The position numbers and the translations under genes are program-made. From assembly GCA_002353825.1 (NCBI GenBank), contig DEKJ01000006.1, forward strand, positions 1-64,000: a stretch of DNA of 64,000 bases. Direction: 5' to 3'. Each line of letters begins with the position of its first letter. The first letter of the stretch is position 1. This DNA comes from Prevotella sp. UBA2725 (GTDB lineage: Bacteria; Bacteroidota; Bacteroidia; Bacteroidales; Bacteroidaceae). The notes under the pieces were generated by a model. It worked only from the letters and a program-made list of their open reading frames with translations, made no database searches and was not told the DNA's origin. Below, piece after piece: positions 38,870-48,437 of this stretch.

Positions 38870-40846
38870 ATGAATTTTCGAAACATCATTCTTACAGCAT
38901 TATTGTTGCCTTCCTCTTTGATGGCTATGGCACAGAATTATAAGTTCGACGAGGTGACGTATACGCCTCGTCACACGACGTTTAAACTCATTGCACCCGA
39001 CAATGCCAAGCATGTCGTGCTCAGCCTTTATAAAGGTGGTGATGTGGCGACCGACAAGAAGCCGCTCGCAACAAAGCAGTTAAAGCACGTGGGCAAGAAC
39101 CTCTGGTCAACGACGGTCAGCGGCGACCTCAATGGCCGTTTCTATACTTTTAATATAGGCAAGGGCGAGACACCCGGCGTCTTTGCAAAGGCTGTCGGTG
39201 TAAATGGCAAGCGTGGTGCCATTATCAATATGAAAAGCACAGATCCTGAAGGCTGGAACAATGACAAGGTAACTCCTAACTCCTATCTCCTAACTCCTAA
39301 CTACACCGGCTTGACGGTGTATGAGATGCATTTCCGTGATTTCTCCATTGCGCGCAATGTAAACCTCGATCCGAAGGAGTTCATGGTGAAGCGACAGAGC
39401 ACGAAGTATCCGGGAAAGTTCTTAGCACTCACAGAACCATGGGCCATCAACTATCTGAAGGATCTTGGCGTTGGTGCCGTGCATATCCTTCCCTCCTTCG
39501 ACTATGCGAGTGTGGATGAGACGAAACTCGACAAGCCTCAGTATAACTGGGGTTATGACCCATTGAACTATAATGTGCCGGAAGGCAGTTACAGTACCAA
39601 TCCCTATGACCCAGCCACACGTATCCGCGAGTTTAAGGAGATGGTAGAGGCGCTGCATAAAGCTGGTATCCGTGTCATCCTCGATGTTGTCTACAATCAT
39701 ACGTTCGACCTCGACCATAGCAACTTCCAACTGACGTGGCCGAATGCTTACTATCGTTTCACGAAAGATGGCAAACCAAGCAACGGCTCGGGCTGTGGCA
39801 ATGAGACGGCTTCAGACAAGGCCGTCATGCGGCAGTTTATGTTGCAGAGCGTCAAATATTGGGCTAAGGAATATCATATCGATGGTTTCCGCTTTGATCT
39901 CATGGGTGTGCACGACATCGAAACGATGAATGGGATCCGCAAGGAACTGACGGCTATCAATCCCAACATCTTCATCTATGGTGAGGGTTGGAGCGCCGGT
40001 CAGTGTGCTTATCCTACGGAGAAACTTGCCATGAAGGCTAATATCTCGCAGATGCCGGGTATTGCTGCTTTCTGTGATGACTTGCGTGATGCGTTGCGTG
40101 GCCCGTTCAGTGATGATCATAAAGGCGCCTTCCTCGCTGGTATTGCTGGCTCAGAGGAGAGTATCAAAGCCGGCATCACGGGTATGACTGAGCATCCTCA
40201 GGTAGACTATTCGAAGGTAAACTATTCCAAGAAGCCGTGGGCAACGGAGCCGACACAGTGTATCAACTATGTCAGTTGCCACGACGATATGTGTCTGATC
40301 GACCGTTTGAAAGCATCCATTCCTAATATCATGACGGATGAACTGATCCGTTTAGACGAACTGGCTCAGACGGTCGTCTTCACGTCTCAGGGCGTGCCGT
40401 TCATGCTTAGTGGCGAGGAGATGCTGCGTGATAAGAAAGGTGTGCACAACAGTTTCAATTCGCCCGACAGTATCAATGAGCTCAACTGGAACAACCCGTT
40501 GCGCTATCCGCAGGTACTCAGTTATTACAAGAACCTCATCGCTTTGCGAAATCATCATCCCGCTTTCCGTTTAGGCAAGACACAGCTTGTACAGAAGCAC
40601 CTCGAGTTCCTGCCTACAGCAGATTGTCTTGTGGCTTACCGGCTGAAGAATCATGCCGGTGGCGATGCATGGAATGATATCATCGTTATCTTCAATGCCA
40701 ATAAAGCGGCACGGCAAGTGACGGTCCCCCAGGGAACCTATACCGTTGTCTGCAAGGACGGCAAGATAGATGAGGACGGGTTGGAGACCGTCAATGGTAT
40801 GCAGGTGACGGTCCATCCGCAGTCGGCGCTGATCCTGCATAATTAA
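38870..40846 (+). CDS. pulA: type I pullulanase (GH13), exported
   Basis: A 658-residue debranching enzyme that cuts alpha-1,6 bonds. Signal peptide at residues 1-21, an N-terminal CBM48-like domain, then the GH13 barrel with the type I pullulanase motif YNWGYDP, the four conserved regions DVVYNHT, GFRFDLMGVHD, IFIYGEGWSAG and SCHDD, and a C-terminal beta domain. Residues about 134-145 (TPNSYLLTPNY), just before TGLTVYEMHFRDFS, are encoded by a TAACTCC heptamer repeat identical over 34 bases to intergenic DNA at 48484-48517. This looks like an in-frame insertion in the linker to the barrel. It lies 57 bp after the GH97 gene. Confidence 0.92.
   Translation: MNFRNIILTALLLPSSLMAMAQNYKFDEVTYTPRHTTFKLIAPDNAKHVVLSLYKGGDVATDKKPLATKQLKHVGKNLWSTTVSGDLNGRFYTFNIGKGETPGVFAKAVGVNGKRGAIINMKSTDPEGWNNDKVTPNSYLLTPNYTGLTVYEMHFRDFSIARNVNLDPKEFMVKRQSTKYPGKFLALTEPWAINYLKDLGVGAVHILPSFDYASVDETKLDKPQYNWGYDPLNYNVPEGSYSTNPYDPATRIREFKEMVEALHKAGIRVILDVVYNHTFDLDHSNFQLTWPNAYYRFTKDGKPSNGSGCGNETASDKAVMRQFMLQSVKYWAKEYHIDGFRFDLMGVHDIETMNGIRKELTAINPNIFIYGEGWSAGQCAYPTEKLAMKANISQMPGIAAFCDDLRDALRGPFSDDHKGAFLAGIAGSEESIKAGITGMTEHPQVDYSKVNYSKKPWATEPTQCINYVSCHDDMCLIDRLKASIPNIMTDELIRLDELAQTVVFTSQGVPFMLSGEEMLRDKKGVHNSFNSPDSINELNWNNPLRYPQVLSYYKNLIALRNHHPAFRLGKTQLVQKHLEFLPTADCLVAYRLKNHAGGDAWNDIIVIFNANKAARQVTVPQGTYTVVCKDGKIDEDGLETVNGMQVTVHPQSALILHN
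39270..39303 (+). repeat. TAACTCC heptamer repeat inside the pullulanase gene
   Basis: Five 7-base units (TAACTCC, TAACTCC, TATCTCC, TAACTCC, TAACTA), identical to 48484-48517. Because 7 is not a multiple of 3, successive units read in different frames, giving TPNSYLLTPNY. Confidence 0.88.
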
Positions 40847-40865
40847 CCAGCTTATATACCCAATT

Positions 40866-40908
40866 ATCCCCAAAATAACTTAAAAAGGTTGTTTTGGGGA
40901 TATTTTTT
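40866..40908 (+). terminator. intrinsic terminator of the starch block
   Basis: ATCCCCAAAATAAC (40866-40879) pairs with GTTGTTTTGGGGAT (40888-40901) with one mismatch, followed by a run ATTTTTT. Placed 20 bases beyond the pullulanase stop. Confidence 0.85.
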
Positions 40909-40956
40909 ATGATAATATCTCTATCTTTGTAACATAATCTGACAATCTTTCTCTTT

Positions 40957-41901
40957 ATGGGTATTTTCTTGAATGTAAATAATGTCACTAAACGGTTTGA
41001 AAACCATGTGGCGCTCAGCAACGTGTCGTTGTCGGTACGTAAAGGCCGGATCTTCGGCTTGTTAGGTCCCAACGGTGCGGGTAAGACAACGCTGATCCGT
41101 ATACTGAATCGCATCACGGCGCCTGACAGTGGCGAGGTGATCTTCGACGGTCGCCCGATGGAGCCGGACGACGTGATGCGCATAGGCTATCTGCCGGAAG
41201 AACGTGGACTGTATCGCAAGATGAAGGTAGGCGAGCAGGCTGTCTATCTTGCGCGACTGAAAGGGTTGAGCAAGGAAGAGGCGGTGTCACGGCTTCAGGC
41301 TTGGTTCGAAAAGTTTGGTATCATGCCTTGGTGGAACCGGAAGCTTGAGGAACTGTCGAAAGGCATGGCACAGAAAGTGCAGTTCATTATCACAGTACTT
41401 CATAATCCCGACTTGCTCATCTTCGACGAGCCTTTCTCGGGCTTTGACCCTGTCAATGCAGAACAGCTCAAGCAAGAGATCCTCCAGCTCAAGGAGCAGG
41501 GACACACAATCATCTTCTCTACCCATAACATGGCGAGTGTCGAAGCGGTCTGCGACGATATAGCGCTCATCAACCACTCTGAAGTGGTTCTGCATGGCGA
41601 GATGCGCCAGATAAAGGATCAGTTCCGTACGGGCCTTTATGAGTTGGACACACCTCAGACTTTGACAAAGCGGGATGGTGATCTCTTTTCTGTTGTGTCT
41701 CACGAGACACAACTCGGGGTAGAGCATTATCTTCTGCAAGCCAAAGAGGGTGTTACGGGCAATGAACTTGTTAAGCAACTTTGTGATGAGGTCGAGGTGC
41801 AATCTTTTGCGGAGCAGATTCCTTCGATGAACGATATTTTCCTGAGGGTAATCGGCAAAGATACAAAGTGGAACGAAGAACAAATAGAAAGTGAGTCATG
41901 A
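40957..41901 (+). CDS. ABC transporter ATPase (NatA/ABC-2 type)
   Basis: A 314-residue ATPase. Walker A LGPNGAGKTTLIRI, signature LSKGMAQKVQFIITVL, Walker B LLIFDEPFSGFDPV and switch His in FSTHNM are present. The C-terminal 80 residues form the extra regulatory domain (DUF4162-like) usual in ABC-2 drug, lipid or sodium exporters. A TATCTTTG promoter box lies at 40922-40929. Its last codons overlap the permease gene by 4 bases, so the two are translationally coupled. Confidence 0.93.
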   Translation: MGIFLNVNNVTKRFENHVALSNVSLSVRKGRIFGLLGPNGAGKTTLIRILNRITAPDSGEVIFDGRPMEPDDVMRIGYLPEERGLYRKMKVGEQAVYLARLKGLSKEEAVSRLQAWFEKFGIMPWWNRKLEELSKGMAQKVQFIITVLHNPDLLIFDEPFSGFDPVNAEQLKQEILQLKEQGHTIIFSTHNMASVEAVCDDIALINHSEVVLHGEMRQIKDQFRTGLYELDTPQTLTKRDGDLFSVVSHETQLGVEHYLLQAKEGVTGNELVKQLCDEVEVQSFAEQIPSMNDIFLRVIGKDTKWNEEQIESES

Positions 41902-43148
41902 ACAAGATACTGATCATTATTCAGCGCGAGTTTCTGAAGCGCGTCCAGAAAAAGAGTTTTATCATCCTCACGATTGCCACGCCATTCATTATGGCTGCTT
42001 TGGTGTGTATTCCTTTGTGGCTTTCTACTGTAGAAAACGACAAGCAGCAGCACGTAGCGGTCATTGACCCATCCGGCGTTTACGCTAAGGCCTTGCAAGG
42101 CTCCCGTGCTTTCGTGTTTACGGCTCAGCCGAAACTGACAAAGGAGATGCAAGGAGAAGATTCTCCTTATGATGCCGTGGTGACAGTCTCGGGCGATTTG
42201 GTGAAGAATCAGGGAAAGGTGACGGTATACAGTCGCAAGGAGGTACCGGCCAATCTGCTCGACTATATCCATTCTTGTTTCGATGAAGTCGTACAAAAAC
42301 AGAAACTTGCCACAGCGGGCATCCCTGGACTTGACAAGATCATTGTAGATGTGCAACAGAGTGTGCCTGTTGAGACTGTCAAATGGAATGATGAAGGCGA
42401 AGAACAATCGTCAAGCACTTTCGTAGCAATGGCTGTCGGAGGTATCTTTACCTTACTCATTTATATGTTTGTCCTGTCCTATGGAGCCATGGTCATGCAG
42501 AGTGTCATCGAAGAGAAGACAAACCGTATCGTGGAGCTGTTGGTGAGTAGTGTCAAGCCGTTTCAGTTGATGATGGGAAAGATCATCGGTGTGATGCTCG
42601 TCGGGCTGTCACAACTTGTCTTGTGGGCAGTGATGTTGGGCGTTATCCTTGCCGTAGTGTCAGAGGGCTTCGGAGTTTCAGTCTTGTCTCCTGAAGTAAA
42701 AACAATGCTGACGGCTCTTACCAATCTTCCTTATGTTGAGATTGGCGTCATGTTCCTTCTTATGTTTATTGGAGGCTATCTGCTTTATGCCAGTTTCTTT
42801 GCGGCAACGGGTGCCAGTATCAATGAGCAGGAAGATTCCAATCAGTTTGTTGTTCCGGTGACGATGATTACACTCTTCGGGCTCTATGCTGCCATGTATA
42901 GCATTGAGAACACGGATGGTCCTTTGGCTTTCTGGAGTTCGCTTTTCCCACTTACTTCACCCATCGTCATGATGGTCCGTATCCCGTTTGGCGTACCGTT
43001 GTGGCAGGAAGTGCTTAGCGTTGTCCTGCTCTATGTTACAGCATTCCTCATGATATGGCTTGGCGGAAAAATCTACCGGGTTGGTATTTTGATGTATGGC
43101 AAGAAGCCAACAATGAAGGAAATTATGAAGTGGATTCGTTATAATTGA
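41898..43148 (+). CDS. ABC-2 type transporter permease (NatB-like)
   Basis: A 416-residue membrane protein. One helix near residues 20-40 precedes an extracytoplasmic domain of about 130 residues, then five helices from about residue 175 on. The segment MQSVIEEKTNRIVELLVSSVKPFQLMMGKIIGV is the hallmark of ABC-2 permeases of the NatB group. With the preceding ATPase it forms an exporter whose cargo is unknown. Confidence 0.9.
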   Translation: MNKILIIIQREFLKRVQKKSFIILTIATPFIMAALVCIPLWLSTVENDKQQHVAVIDPSGVYAKALQGSRAFVFTAQPKLTKEMQGEDSPYDAVVTVSGDLVKNQGKVTVYSRKEVPANLLDYIHSCFDEVVQKQKLATAGIPGLDKIIVDVQQSVPVETVKWNDEGEEQSSSTFVAMAVGGIFTLLIYMFVLSYGAMVMQSVIEEKTNRIVELLVSSVKPFQLMMGKIIGVMLVGLSQLVLWAVMLGVILAVVSEGFGVSVLSPEVKTMLTALTNLPYVEIGVMFLLMFIGGYLLYASFFAATGASINEQEDSNQFVVPVTMITLFGLYAAMYSIENTDGPLAFWSSLFPLTSPIVMMVRIPFGVPLWQEVLSVVLLYVTAFLMIWLGGKIYRVGILMYGKKPTMKEIMKWIRYN

Positions 43149-43167
43149 TAGCTTATTTCTTATCGTC

Positions 43168-43255
43168 TGTCGTACGTCAGCCGATTATCTGTCGTACGTC
43201 AGCCGATAGTTTGACGTACGTCGGACAATTATCTGTCGAACGCCGAATGATAGGC
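43168..43255. repeat. 22-bp-period tandem array IV (3 clear units, 1 decayed)
   Basis: Units 43168-43189, 43190-43211, 43212-43233 and a weaker 43234-43255. Consensus TGTCGTACGTCAGCCGATTA plus TC; CGTACG gives a dyad, and CAG...CTG across unit borders a second about 11 bp away. The third and fourth units overlap the end of the glycosyltransferase gene, whose TAA is at 43231-43229 on the minus strand. Confidence 0.85.
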
Positions 43256-44137
43256 GCGCAGTAGTTTACAAAGTGTATGTAAACCGAAGAGATGAATAAA
43301 CTTCAGTTTCAAGCCATTGTAATAAGGCAATATAGGTAGCTTGATGTCTCTTATATTGCCAGTATAGATGTATGTCTGCAGCTGAATATTGAGCACATGA
43401 CGGTAGTACTCAGCAAAACCGTCACGTGTCCTTAGCCGTGAGTCGTTGATAATGTTTAAGTGAGCCTGCAGCAGGTCGTGATAGCTTTTGCCTCGGGCTT
43501 TCTGTGTGATGCCATTGGCATTGTATGTATAGTGATAAAAGCAGAGAGAGGTCGTGCAGATGCGCTTCGCAATCTGAAGGAGTTGCCAAAGCGTTGGTAC
43601 GTCTTCAAATTTCTTACCTTTAGGGAACTGTACCTTATCGAACAGTGATCGCCGGTAAATCTTGTTCCAAGCGTAGGTATGCGTATAAGCCTGACCATCC
43701 AACCAATAGGATAGCGGATCTGTATAGAGCCTGTCGGAAAGTATTTTAGCTGATTTGTCCTTGTAGAGCTGCCGGTAGAAGGAATATTCTAAGATGTCAC
43801 ACTGCCCTTTGATACAAAGTGGCAAGAGCTGATTGTAAGTATTCGGCTCTAGATAATCGTCAGAATCGACAAAGGTAACGTAATTGCCCTTAGCTATTCT
43901 TAGTCCTGCATTGCGGGCTTCAGAGAGCCCTGCATTTGCTTGGTGGATGACATGGACATTCTCTTTGCTTGAATATTTATCGCAGAGAACAGACGAATTG
44001 TCGGTGGAGCCGTCATCCACAAGAATAACCTCCATTCCGTCAACATCTCCATTAATATTTTGCGCAAGCACGCTGTCGACACATCGCTGGAGTGTGCCGG
44101 CAACATTATAGACGGGGATGATGACGGAAAGAAGCAT
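43229..44137 (-). CDS. glycosyltransferase family 2 protein
   Basis: A 302-residue transferase beginning LLSVIIPVYNVAGTLQRCVDSVLAQ, with DDGSTDNSS and the metal-binding VDSDDYLEPN (DxD-type) motif, followed by ARNAGLRIAKGNYVTF upstream of it. This type extends surface glycans with hexoses. It lies 17 bp downstream of the amylase gene on the same strand and could share its transcript, an odd pairing. The last residues (AYHSAFDR) are encoded by the edge of 22-bp array IV. Confidence 0.9.
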   Translation of the reverse strand: MLLSVIIPVYNVAGTLQRCVDSVLAQNINGDVDGMEVILVDDGSTDNSSVLCDKYSSKENVHVIHQANAGLSEARNAGLRIAKGNYVTFVDSDDYLEPNTYNQLLPLCIKGQCDILEYSFYRQLYKDKSAKILSDRLYTDPLSYWLDGQAYTHTYAWNKIYRRSLFDKVQFPKGKKFEDVPTLWQLLQIAKRICTTSLCFYHYTYNANGITQKARGKSYHDLLQAHLNIINDSRLRTRDGFAEYYRHVLNIQLQTYIYTGNIRDIKLPILPYYNGLKLKFIHLFGLHTLCKLLRAYHSAFDR

Positions 44138-44154
44138 ATTTTCAGAACGGCCTT

Positions 44155-45993
44155 TTAGAATTCAATAACGAGCGCCTCGCGCTGAGTGAGCGGCACGTTT
44201 TTTGTCAGGTCAACGGTTGCACCGGTGATGACGTCCTTGGCTGTCTTGTGGTCTTTGATAACTTCAGCGTAGCGGGCAACGTTGAGCTCATTGGCTGAGC
44301 GCTTACCGTTGAGGATAGTCAGTACGGTCTTGCCTTGATACTGACGGGCAATGACGTAGACACCGTTGTAAGGGATGAACTGTGTCTGCGAACCTTTGCT
44401 GATGACTTCATTGCCTTGGCGCCAATGGAGCAGACGGCTCTCCCAATTGAACATCTCGTTCTCAGCCTTTGTGCGTCCTGCTGCTGTGAAGCAGTTGTGC
44501 TTGTCGCCAGGGAAGCCACCGGGGAAGTCTTTACGTACGTTGCCGTCGGTGACCTCTTTTGTGCCGTTCATCAGCACCTCTGTGCCATAGAAGAGCTGTG
44601 GGATGCGGTTGATGGTGAGCAGCAGAGCAAGTGCCTGCTTCAGCATCGTAGAGTCTTTCGTGTTGCCGAGGAAACGGTCGGTGTCGTGGTTCTCAATGAA
44701 TGCCAGCACCGATGACGGGTTGGGGTAGAGGTAGTCGTAGCAGAGCGAGTTGTAGATACGGTTGAAGCCGTTCCACCAACCGTCTGTCTCCTCACGCTTG
44801 GCCTGGTTGAGCTTGTCGAAGAACGAGAAGTCCATCACCGTCTTAAGGTAGCTATTCATGGAAGAAAGCTTAGAGTCTTTCTGCCAGGCAGCCGTATACT
44901 GAGGCTCTGTTACCCACGTCTCACCGACTGTATTAAAGTTGGGATATTCGGTGTCGATAGTCTTCATCCATTGTGCCATGGCCTTACGGTCAGCATAAGG
45001 ATAGGTGTCCATGCGAATGCCGTCGATGTCGGCGGTCTCTATCCACCACTCACTGCTCTGAATGAGATATTTGATGACATGCGGGTTGCGCTGGTTGAGG
45101 TCAGGCATCGACTTGACGAACCATCCGTCGGTCGTCTCTGCCTTGTCGATCTTTGACGCATACGGGTCGAGGACCGGCGTGAGCTTGTAACTTGTCTGCA
45201 TGCCGTAGTTGGGGTTATTGAACCAGTCTTTAGACGGCATGTCACGGTTCCAGATATGATAGTCGGAGCAGTGGTTGAAGATCATGTCCATGACGACCTT
45301 CAGTCCTTGCTTGTGGCAGTCAGCGATGAGTTTGCAGTATTCGTCGTTGGAACCGAAGCGCGGGTCAACCTTGTAGTAATCCGTGGTAGCATAGCCGTGG
45401 TAGGATGAGTTGACCCCCTCGTTGGGCCAGTCGTTCTCGAGCACCGGTGTGAACCACAGTGCCGTCACGCCCAGCGTTTTGAAATAGTCGAGGTGCTGAC
45501 CTATGCCGGCGAGGTCACCGCCATGACGCAATGAAGGCTTCGTGCGGTCACAAGTCTGGTCGCGCATGCCTTTTACGACATCGTTTTTCGGATTACCGTT
45601 GGCGAAGCGGTCAGGCATGAGGAGGTAGAGCACGTCGGCATTGGTGAAGCCTTTATGGTCCTCACCACGCATCGTGCGCTCCTTGAGTTGATACTTTATT
45701 TTCCTGGAATCGAGCATCAGCGTCATCTCTCCAGCCTTGGCATCTTTAAGATTGAGGTAGACAAAGAGATAGTTAGGTGAGTCGAGACGAACGACGGAGT
45801 CGACTTTCACACCGGGATAATCAGTCGTGACGTTCTTTACGTTGCGGATGTCCTTGCCATAGAACATGATTTGCAGGGATGGATCTTTCATGCCTGCGAA
45901 CCAGTTGGCAGGATCTATTCGCAAAGGCTGTGCGGCATTCATATTAGCCATAGTAAACAGCAGAATAAGTGAGAATAACAGTTTCTTTATCAT
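44155..45993 (-). CDS. exported alpha-amylase/neopullulanase (GH13, SusA-like)
   Basis: A 612-residue enzyme; ATG 45993 is chosen because it opens a signal peptide (MIKKLLFSLILLFTMANMNA, cleavage after about residue 21). An N-terminal cyclomaltodextrinase-type beta domain (LRIDPANWFAGMKDPSLQIMF) precedes the GH13 barrel: DMIFNHCSDYH, DGIRMDTYPYAD with the nucleophile Asp, TVGETW with the acid Glu, and ENHDTDRF. Such periplasmic enzymes cut maltooligosaccharides and pullulan after import across the outer membrane. A TAACTTTG box lies on the minus strand at 46040-46033. A possible weak LacI-like site is at 46092-46105. Confidence 0.92.
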   Translation of the reverse strand: MIKKLLFSLILLFTMANMNAAQPLRIDPANWFAGMKDPSLQIMFYGKDIRNVKNVTTDYPGVKVDSVVRLDSPNYLFVYLNLKDAKAGEMTLMLDSRKIKYQLKERTMRGEDHKGFTNADVLYLLMPDRFANGNPKNDVVKGMRDQTCDRTKPSLRHGGDLAGIGQHLDYFKTLGVTALWFTPVLENDWPNEGVNSSYHGYATTDYYKVDPRFGSNDEYCKLIADCHKQGLKVVMDMIFNHCSDYHIWNRDMPSKDWFNNPNYGMQTSYKLTPVLDPYASKIDKAETTDGWFVKSMPDLNQRNPHVIKYLIQSSEWWIETADIDGIRMDTYPYADRKAMAQWMKTIDTEYPNFNTVGETWVTEPQYTAAWQKDSKLSSMNSYLKTVMDFSFFDKLNQAKREETDGWWNGFNRIYNSLCYDYLYPNPSSVLAFIENHDTDRFLGNTKDSTMLKQALALLLTINRIPQLFYGTEVLMNGTKEVTDGNVRKDFPGGFPGDKHNCFTAAGRTKAENEMFNWESRLLHWRQGNEVISKGSQTQFIPYNGVYVIARQYQGKTVLTILNGKRSANELNVARYAEVIKDHKTAKDVITGATVDLTKNVPLTQREALVIEF

Positions 45994-46032
45994 TGTCTTG
46001 ATTGTTGTTTTTGTGTCGTAGCTAACTACTTG

Positions 46033-46040
46033 CAAAGTTA
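46033..46040 (-). promoter_or_regulatory. -7 promoter box of the amylase gene
   Basis: TAACTTTG on the minus strand, 40 bases before ATG 45993. The divergent GH36 gene has its own box at 46203-46210, so the 251-bp gap holds two back-to-back promoters and probably their operators. Confidence 0.6.
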
Positions 46041-46202
46041 CGTTTTTTGTTTGATGATTATGCACCGTCTGCCCAATAATTTTTGCTCGTATGCAACGCT
46101 TTGCACAACGTTATCATGGTATTATGTTGCGCAATGATGATACTTTTGTGCCATACGCTAATTTTCTTCTTTTTGAAAAGAAAGAGATATTGAAATATTG
46201 CT

Positions 46203-46210
46203 TATCTTTG
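46203..46210 (+). promoter_or_regulatory. -7 promoter box of the GH36 gene
   Basis: TATCTTTG, 35 bases before ATG 46245. No clear -33 TTTG at the standard distance. Confidence 0.55.
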
Positions 46211-46244
46211 CAAGGCAAGAATATGAAACGATTAAGATCAGACT

Positions 46245-48437
46245 ATGAACAGTAAACGATTATTCCTTTACGCAACGTTCTGTGTAGGTGTGGCACTTCC
46301 CGCTTTCCCTTGGCAGGGGCGGATCGAGGTCGCCACTCCTCACACGCAGTTGCTCCTTCATGCCAATGAAGGCAAGGACTTGAGACTCGACTATTTCGGT
46401 ACGCGTATCTCCAATCCTTGGCAAATCACTTCTACCGGAACCGACCTGAATGCTTCGGCACTGCCAGCTTTTGGTACGGTTGACATGCTCGATGCACCTG
46501 CATTGCTCTTGGAACATGCCGATGGAGATCAGAACCTTGAATTGTCGGTAACGGGCGTTGATACAAAGAAAGGCTCGGACTACACCCTGACCACAGTCAC
46601 GATGAAAGACAAAAAGCAGCCGGTAACGGTGAAGGTCTTTTATAAGGCTTGGCAGAATGTGGACATCATTGAGACATGGACGGGGATCAGCAATGGAGAG
46701 AAACGCGCTATCCGCTTGAAGCGTTTCGACAGTGGACACCTCACACTCCGTCGTGGTAACGTGTGGCTTACGCATCTGCATGGCAACTGGGCAGCTGAGG
46801 CTGTGCCAACTTCAGAAGCACTCACACCTGGTATGAAGGTCATCAGTAACACGGACGGTGCGCGCAATGCGCATTGTGATGCACCTGAGGTCATGCTTTC
46901 ACTCGACGGACAGCCTAATGAGCGTCGGGGCAGGACCATTGGTTTGGCACTTTGTTGGAGTGGCAACTATGAGATTAGGGTCAATACGCCAAACAGCCGG
47001 CTGCATGAGGTCTTTGCGGGTATCGATCCACAAGCATCCGACTACGTGCTTGATGCGGGGAAGACTTTCAAGACTCCCCATCTTGCCATGACCTATACGG
47101 ACAAGGGTTTGGGTGGCGTGAGTCGTAACTTCCATTACTGGGCGCGGCATGACGGTATGCTGCATAATGGAATGGGGACGCGCGATATCCTGCTCAACTC
47201 ATGGGAAGGAATCTACTTCGATATAACAGAAGAACGCATCATCAAGATGATGGACGATATCAAGTCGATGGGTGGTGAGCTCTTCGTCATGGACGACGGA
47301 TGGTTCGGCGGCAAGTATCCGCGCAATACCGACAACTCATCACTCGGCGACTGGGTGACGGATATCCGCAAACTACCTCATGGGCTGAAGGCGCTCACTG
47401 ACGCTGCCAAGGAGCGTGGCATTAAGTTCGGCATCTGGTTGGAGCCGGAGGCAACAAACACAAAGAGTGAACTCTATGAGAAGCATCCCGACTGGGTATT
47501 GCAGACACCGGGTAGAGAGTTGAAACTCGGGCGGGGAGGCACGCAACTCGTGCTCGACATGACGAACCCGAAGGTGCAGGACTTCGTATTTAATATTGTG
47601 GATAATCTGCTCACGAAGAATCCGGAAATCAGTTATATCAAGTGGGATGCTAATGCATCTATTCAAAATGTGGGTTCTGTCTATGAACCGAAAGACAAGC
47701 AGACGAACATCTATGTCGATTACCACGAAGGCTTATTGAAGGTTTTGCAGCGTATCCGTGCTAAGTATCCCAATGTAGTCATCCAGGATTGTGCGAGTGG
47801 CGGAGGACGTGCCAACTATGGGCTGCTGCCTTACTTTGACGAGTTCTGGGTGTCAGACAACAACGATCCGTTGCAGCGTGTCTATATCCAATGGGGCACA
47901 AGTTACTTCTTCCCATCCAACGCCATGGCACAGCATATCGGTGGCTCGCCTTATCAGATGACCGGCCGTATCACACCAATCAAGTTCCGTTGCGATGTAG
48001 CGATGAGTGGAAGGCTCGGCATGGAATTGCAGCCTTCAAAGATGACGGAGGAAGAACGTAAACAATGTACAACAGCCATCAGCGACTATAAAAGATTGCG
48101 GCCTGTGGTGCAGCTCGGAAACCTCTATCGGCTTGTGTCGCCTTATGACCATCAAGGAATGGCTTCGCTGATGTATGTGGATGATACGAAGGATAAAGCG
48201 GCGCTCTTCGTCTATAAGACCGAGAACTTTCTCAATCAGCCGCAGCCACGGATTATTCTTGATGGCTTGGACCCCGATGCTATCTACACGCTGCATGAGT
48301 GTGATGTAAAAGAGGGACAGAAGCCTTGTCGGCTCGATGGCATCAGCGTATCTGGAAAGGTATTGATGGAGGTAGGCTTGGAGATGCCGCTTAATGGCGA
48401 ATATGCAAGCAGAGTCTTTTATATAGTTAGGAATTAG
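46245..48437 (+). CDS. alpha-galactosidase, glycoside hydrolase family 36
   Basis: A 730-residue exported enzyme with signal peptide (residues 1-23). An N-terminal beta-supersandwich is followed by the GH-D clan barrel: LFVMDDGWFGGKYP, GIKFGIWLEPEATN, SYIKWDANASI with nucleophile Asp468, and CASGGGRANYG, followed by EFWVSDNNDP with acid/base Asp538. It releases galactose from raffinose-type sugars or galactomannan side chains. It is divergent from the amylase gene and stands alone on its strand; a heptamer repeat hairpin follows it. Confidence 0.93.
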   Translation: MNSKRLFLYATFCVGVALPAFPWQGRIEVATPHTQLLLHANEGKDLRLDYFGTRISNPWQITSTGTDLNASALPAFGTVDMLDAPALLLEHADGDQNLELSVTGVDTKKGSDYTLTTVTMKDKKQPVTVKVFYKAWQNVDIIETWTGISNGEKRAIRLKRFDSGHLTLRRGNVWLTHLHGNWAAEAVPTSEALTPGMKVISNTDGARNAHCDAPEVMLSLDGQPNERRGRTIGLALCWSGNYEIRVNTPNSRLHEVFAGIDPQASDYVLDAGKTFKTPHLAMTYTDKGLGGVSRNFHYWARHDGMLHNGMGTRDILLNSWEGIYFDITEERIIKMMDDIKSMGGELFVMDDGWFGGKYPRNTDNSSLGDWVTDIRKLPHGLKALTDAAKERGIKFGIWLEPEATNTKSELYEKHPDWVLQTPGRELKLGRGGTQLVLDMTNPKVQDFVFNIVDNLLTKNPEISYIKWDANASIQNVGSVYEPKDKQTNIYVDYHEGLLKVLQRIRAKYPNVVIQDCASGGGRANYGLLPYFDEFWVSDNNDPLQRVYIQWGTSYFFPSNAMAQHIGGSPYQMTGRITPIKFRCDVAMSGRLGMELQPSKMTEEERKQCTTAISDYKRLRPVVQLGNLYRLVSPYDHQGMASLMYVDDTKDKAALFVYKTENFLNQPQPRIILDGLDPDAIYTLHECDVKEGQKPCRLDGISVSGKVLMEVGLEMPLNGEYASRVFYIVRN

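Noticed and set aside
46092..46105. Third LacI-type operator (TGCAACGCTTTGCA) between amylase and GH36 genes
   Set aside because: Three central mismatches to the other two operators and no perfect symmetry; too weak to list as a feature.
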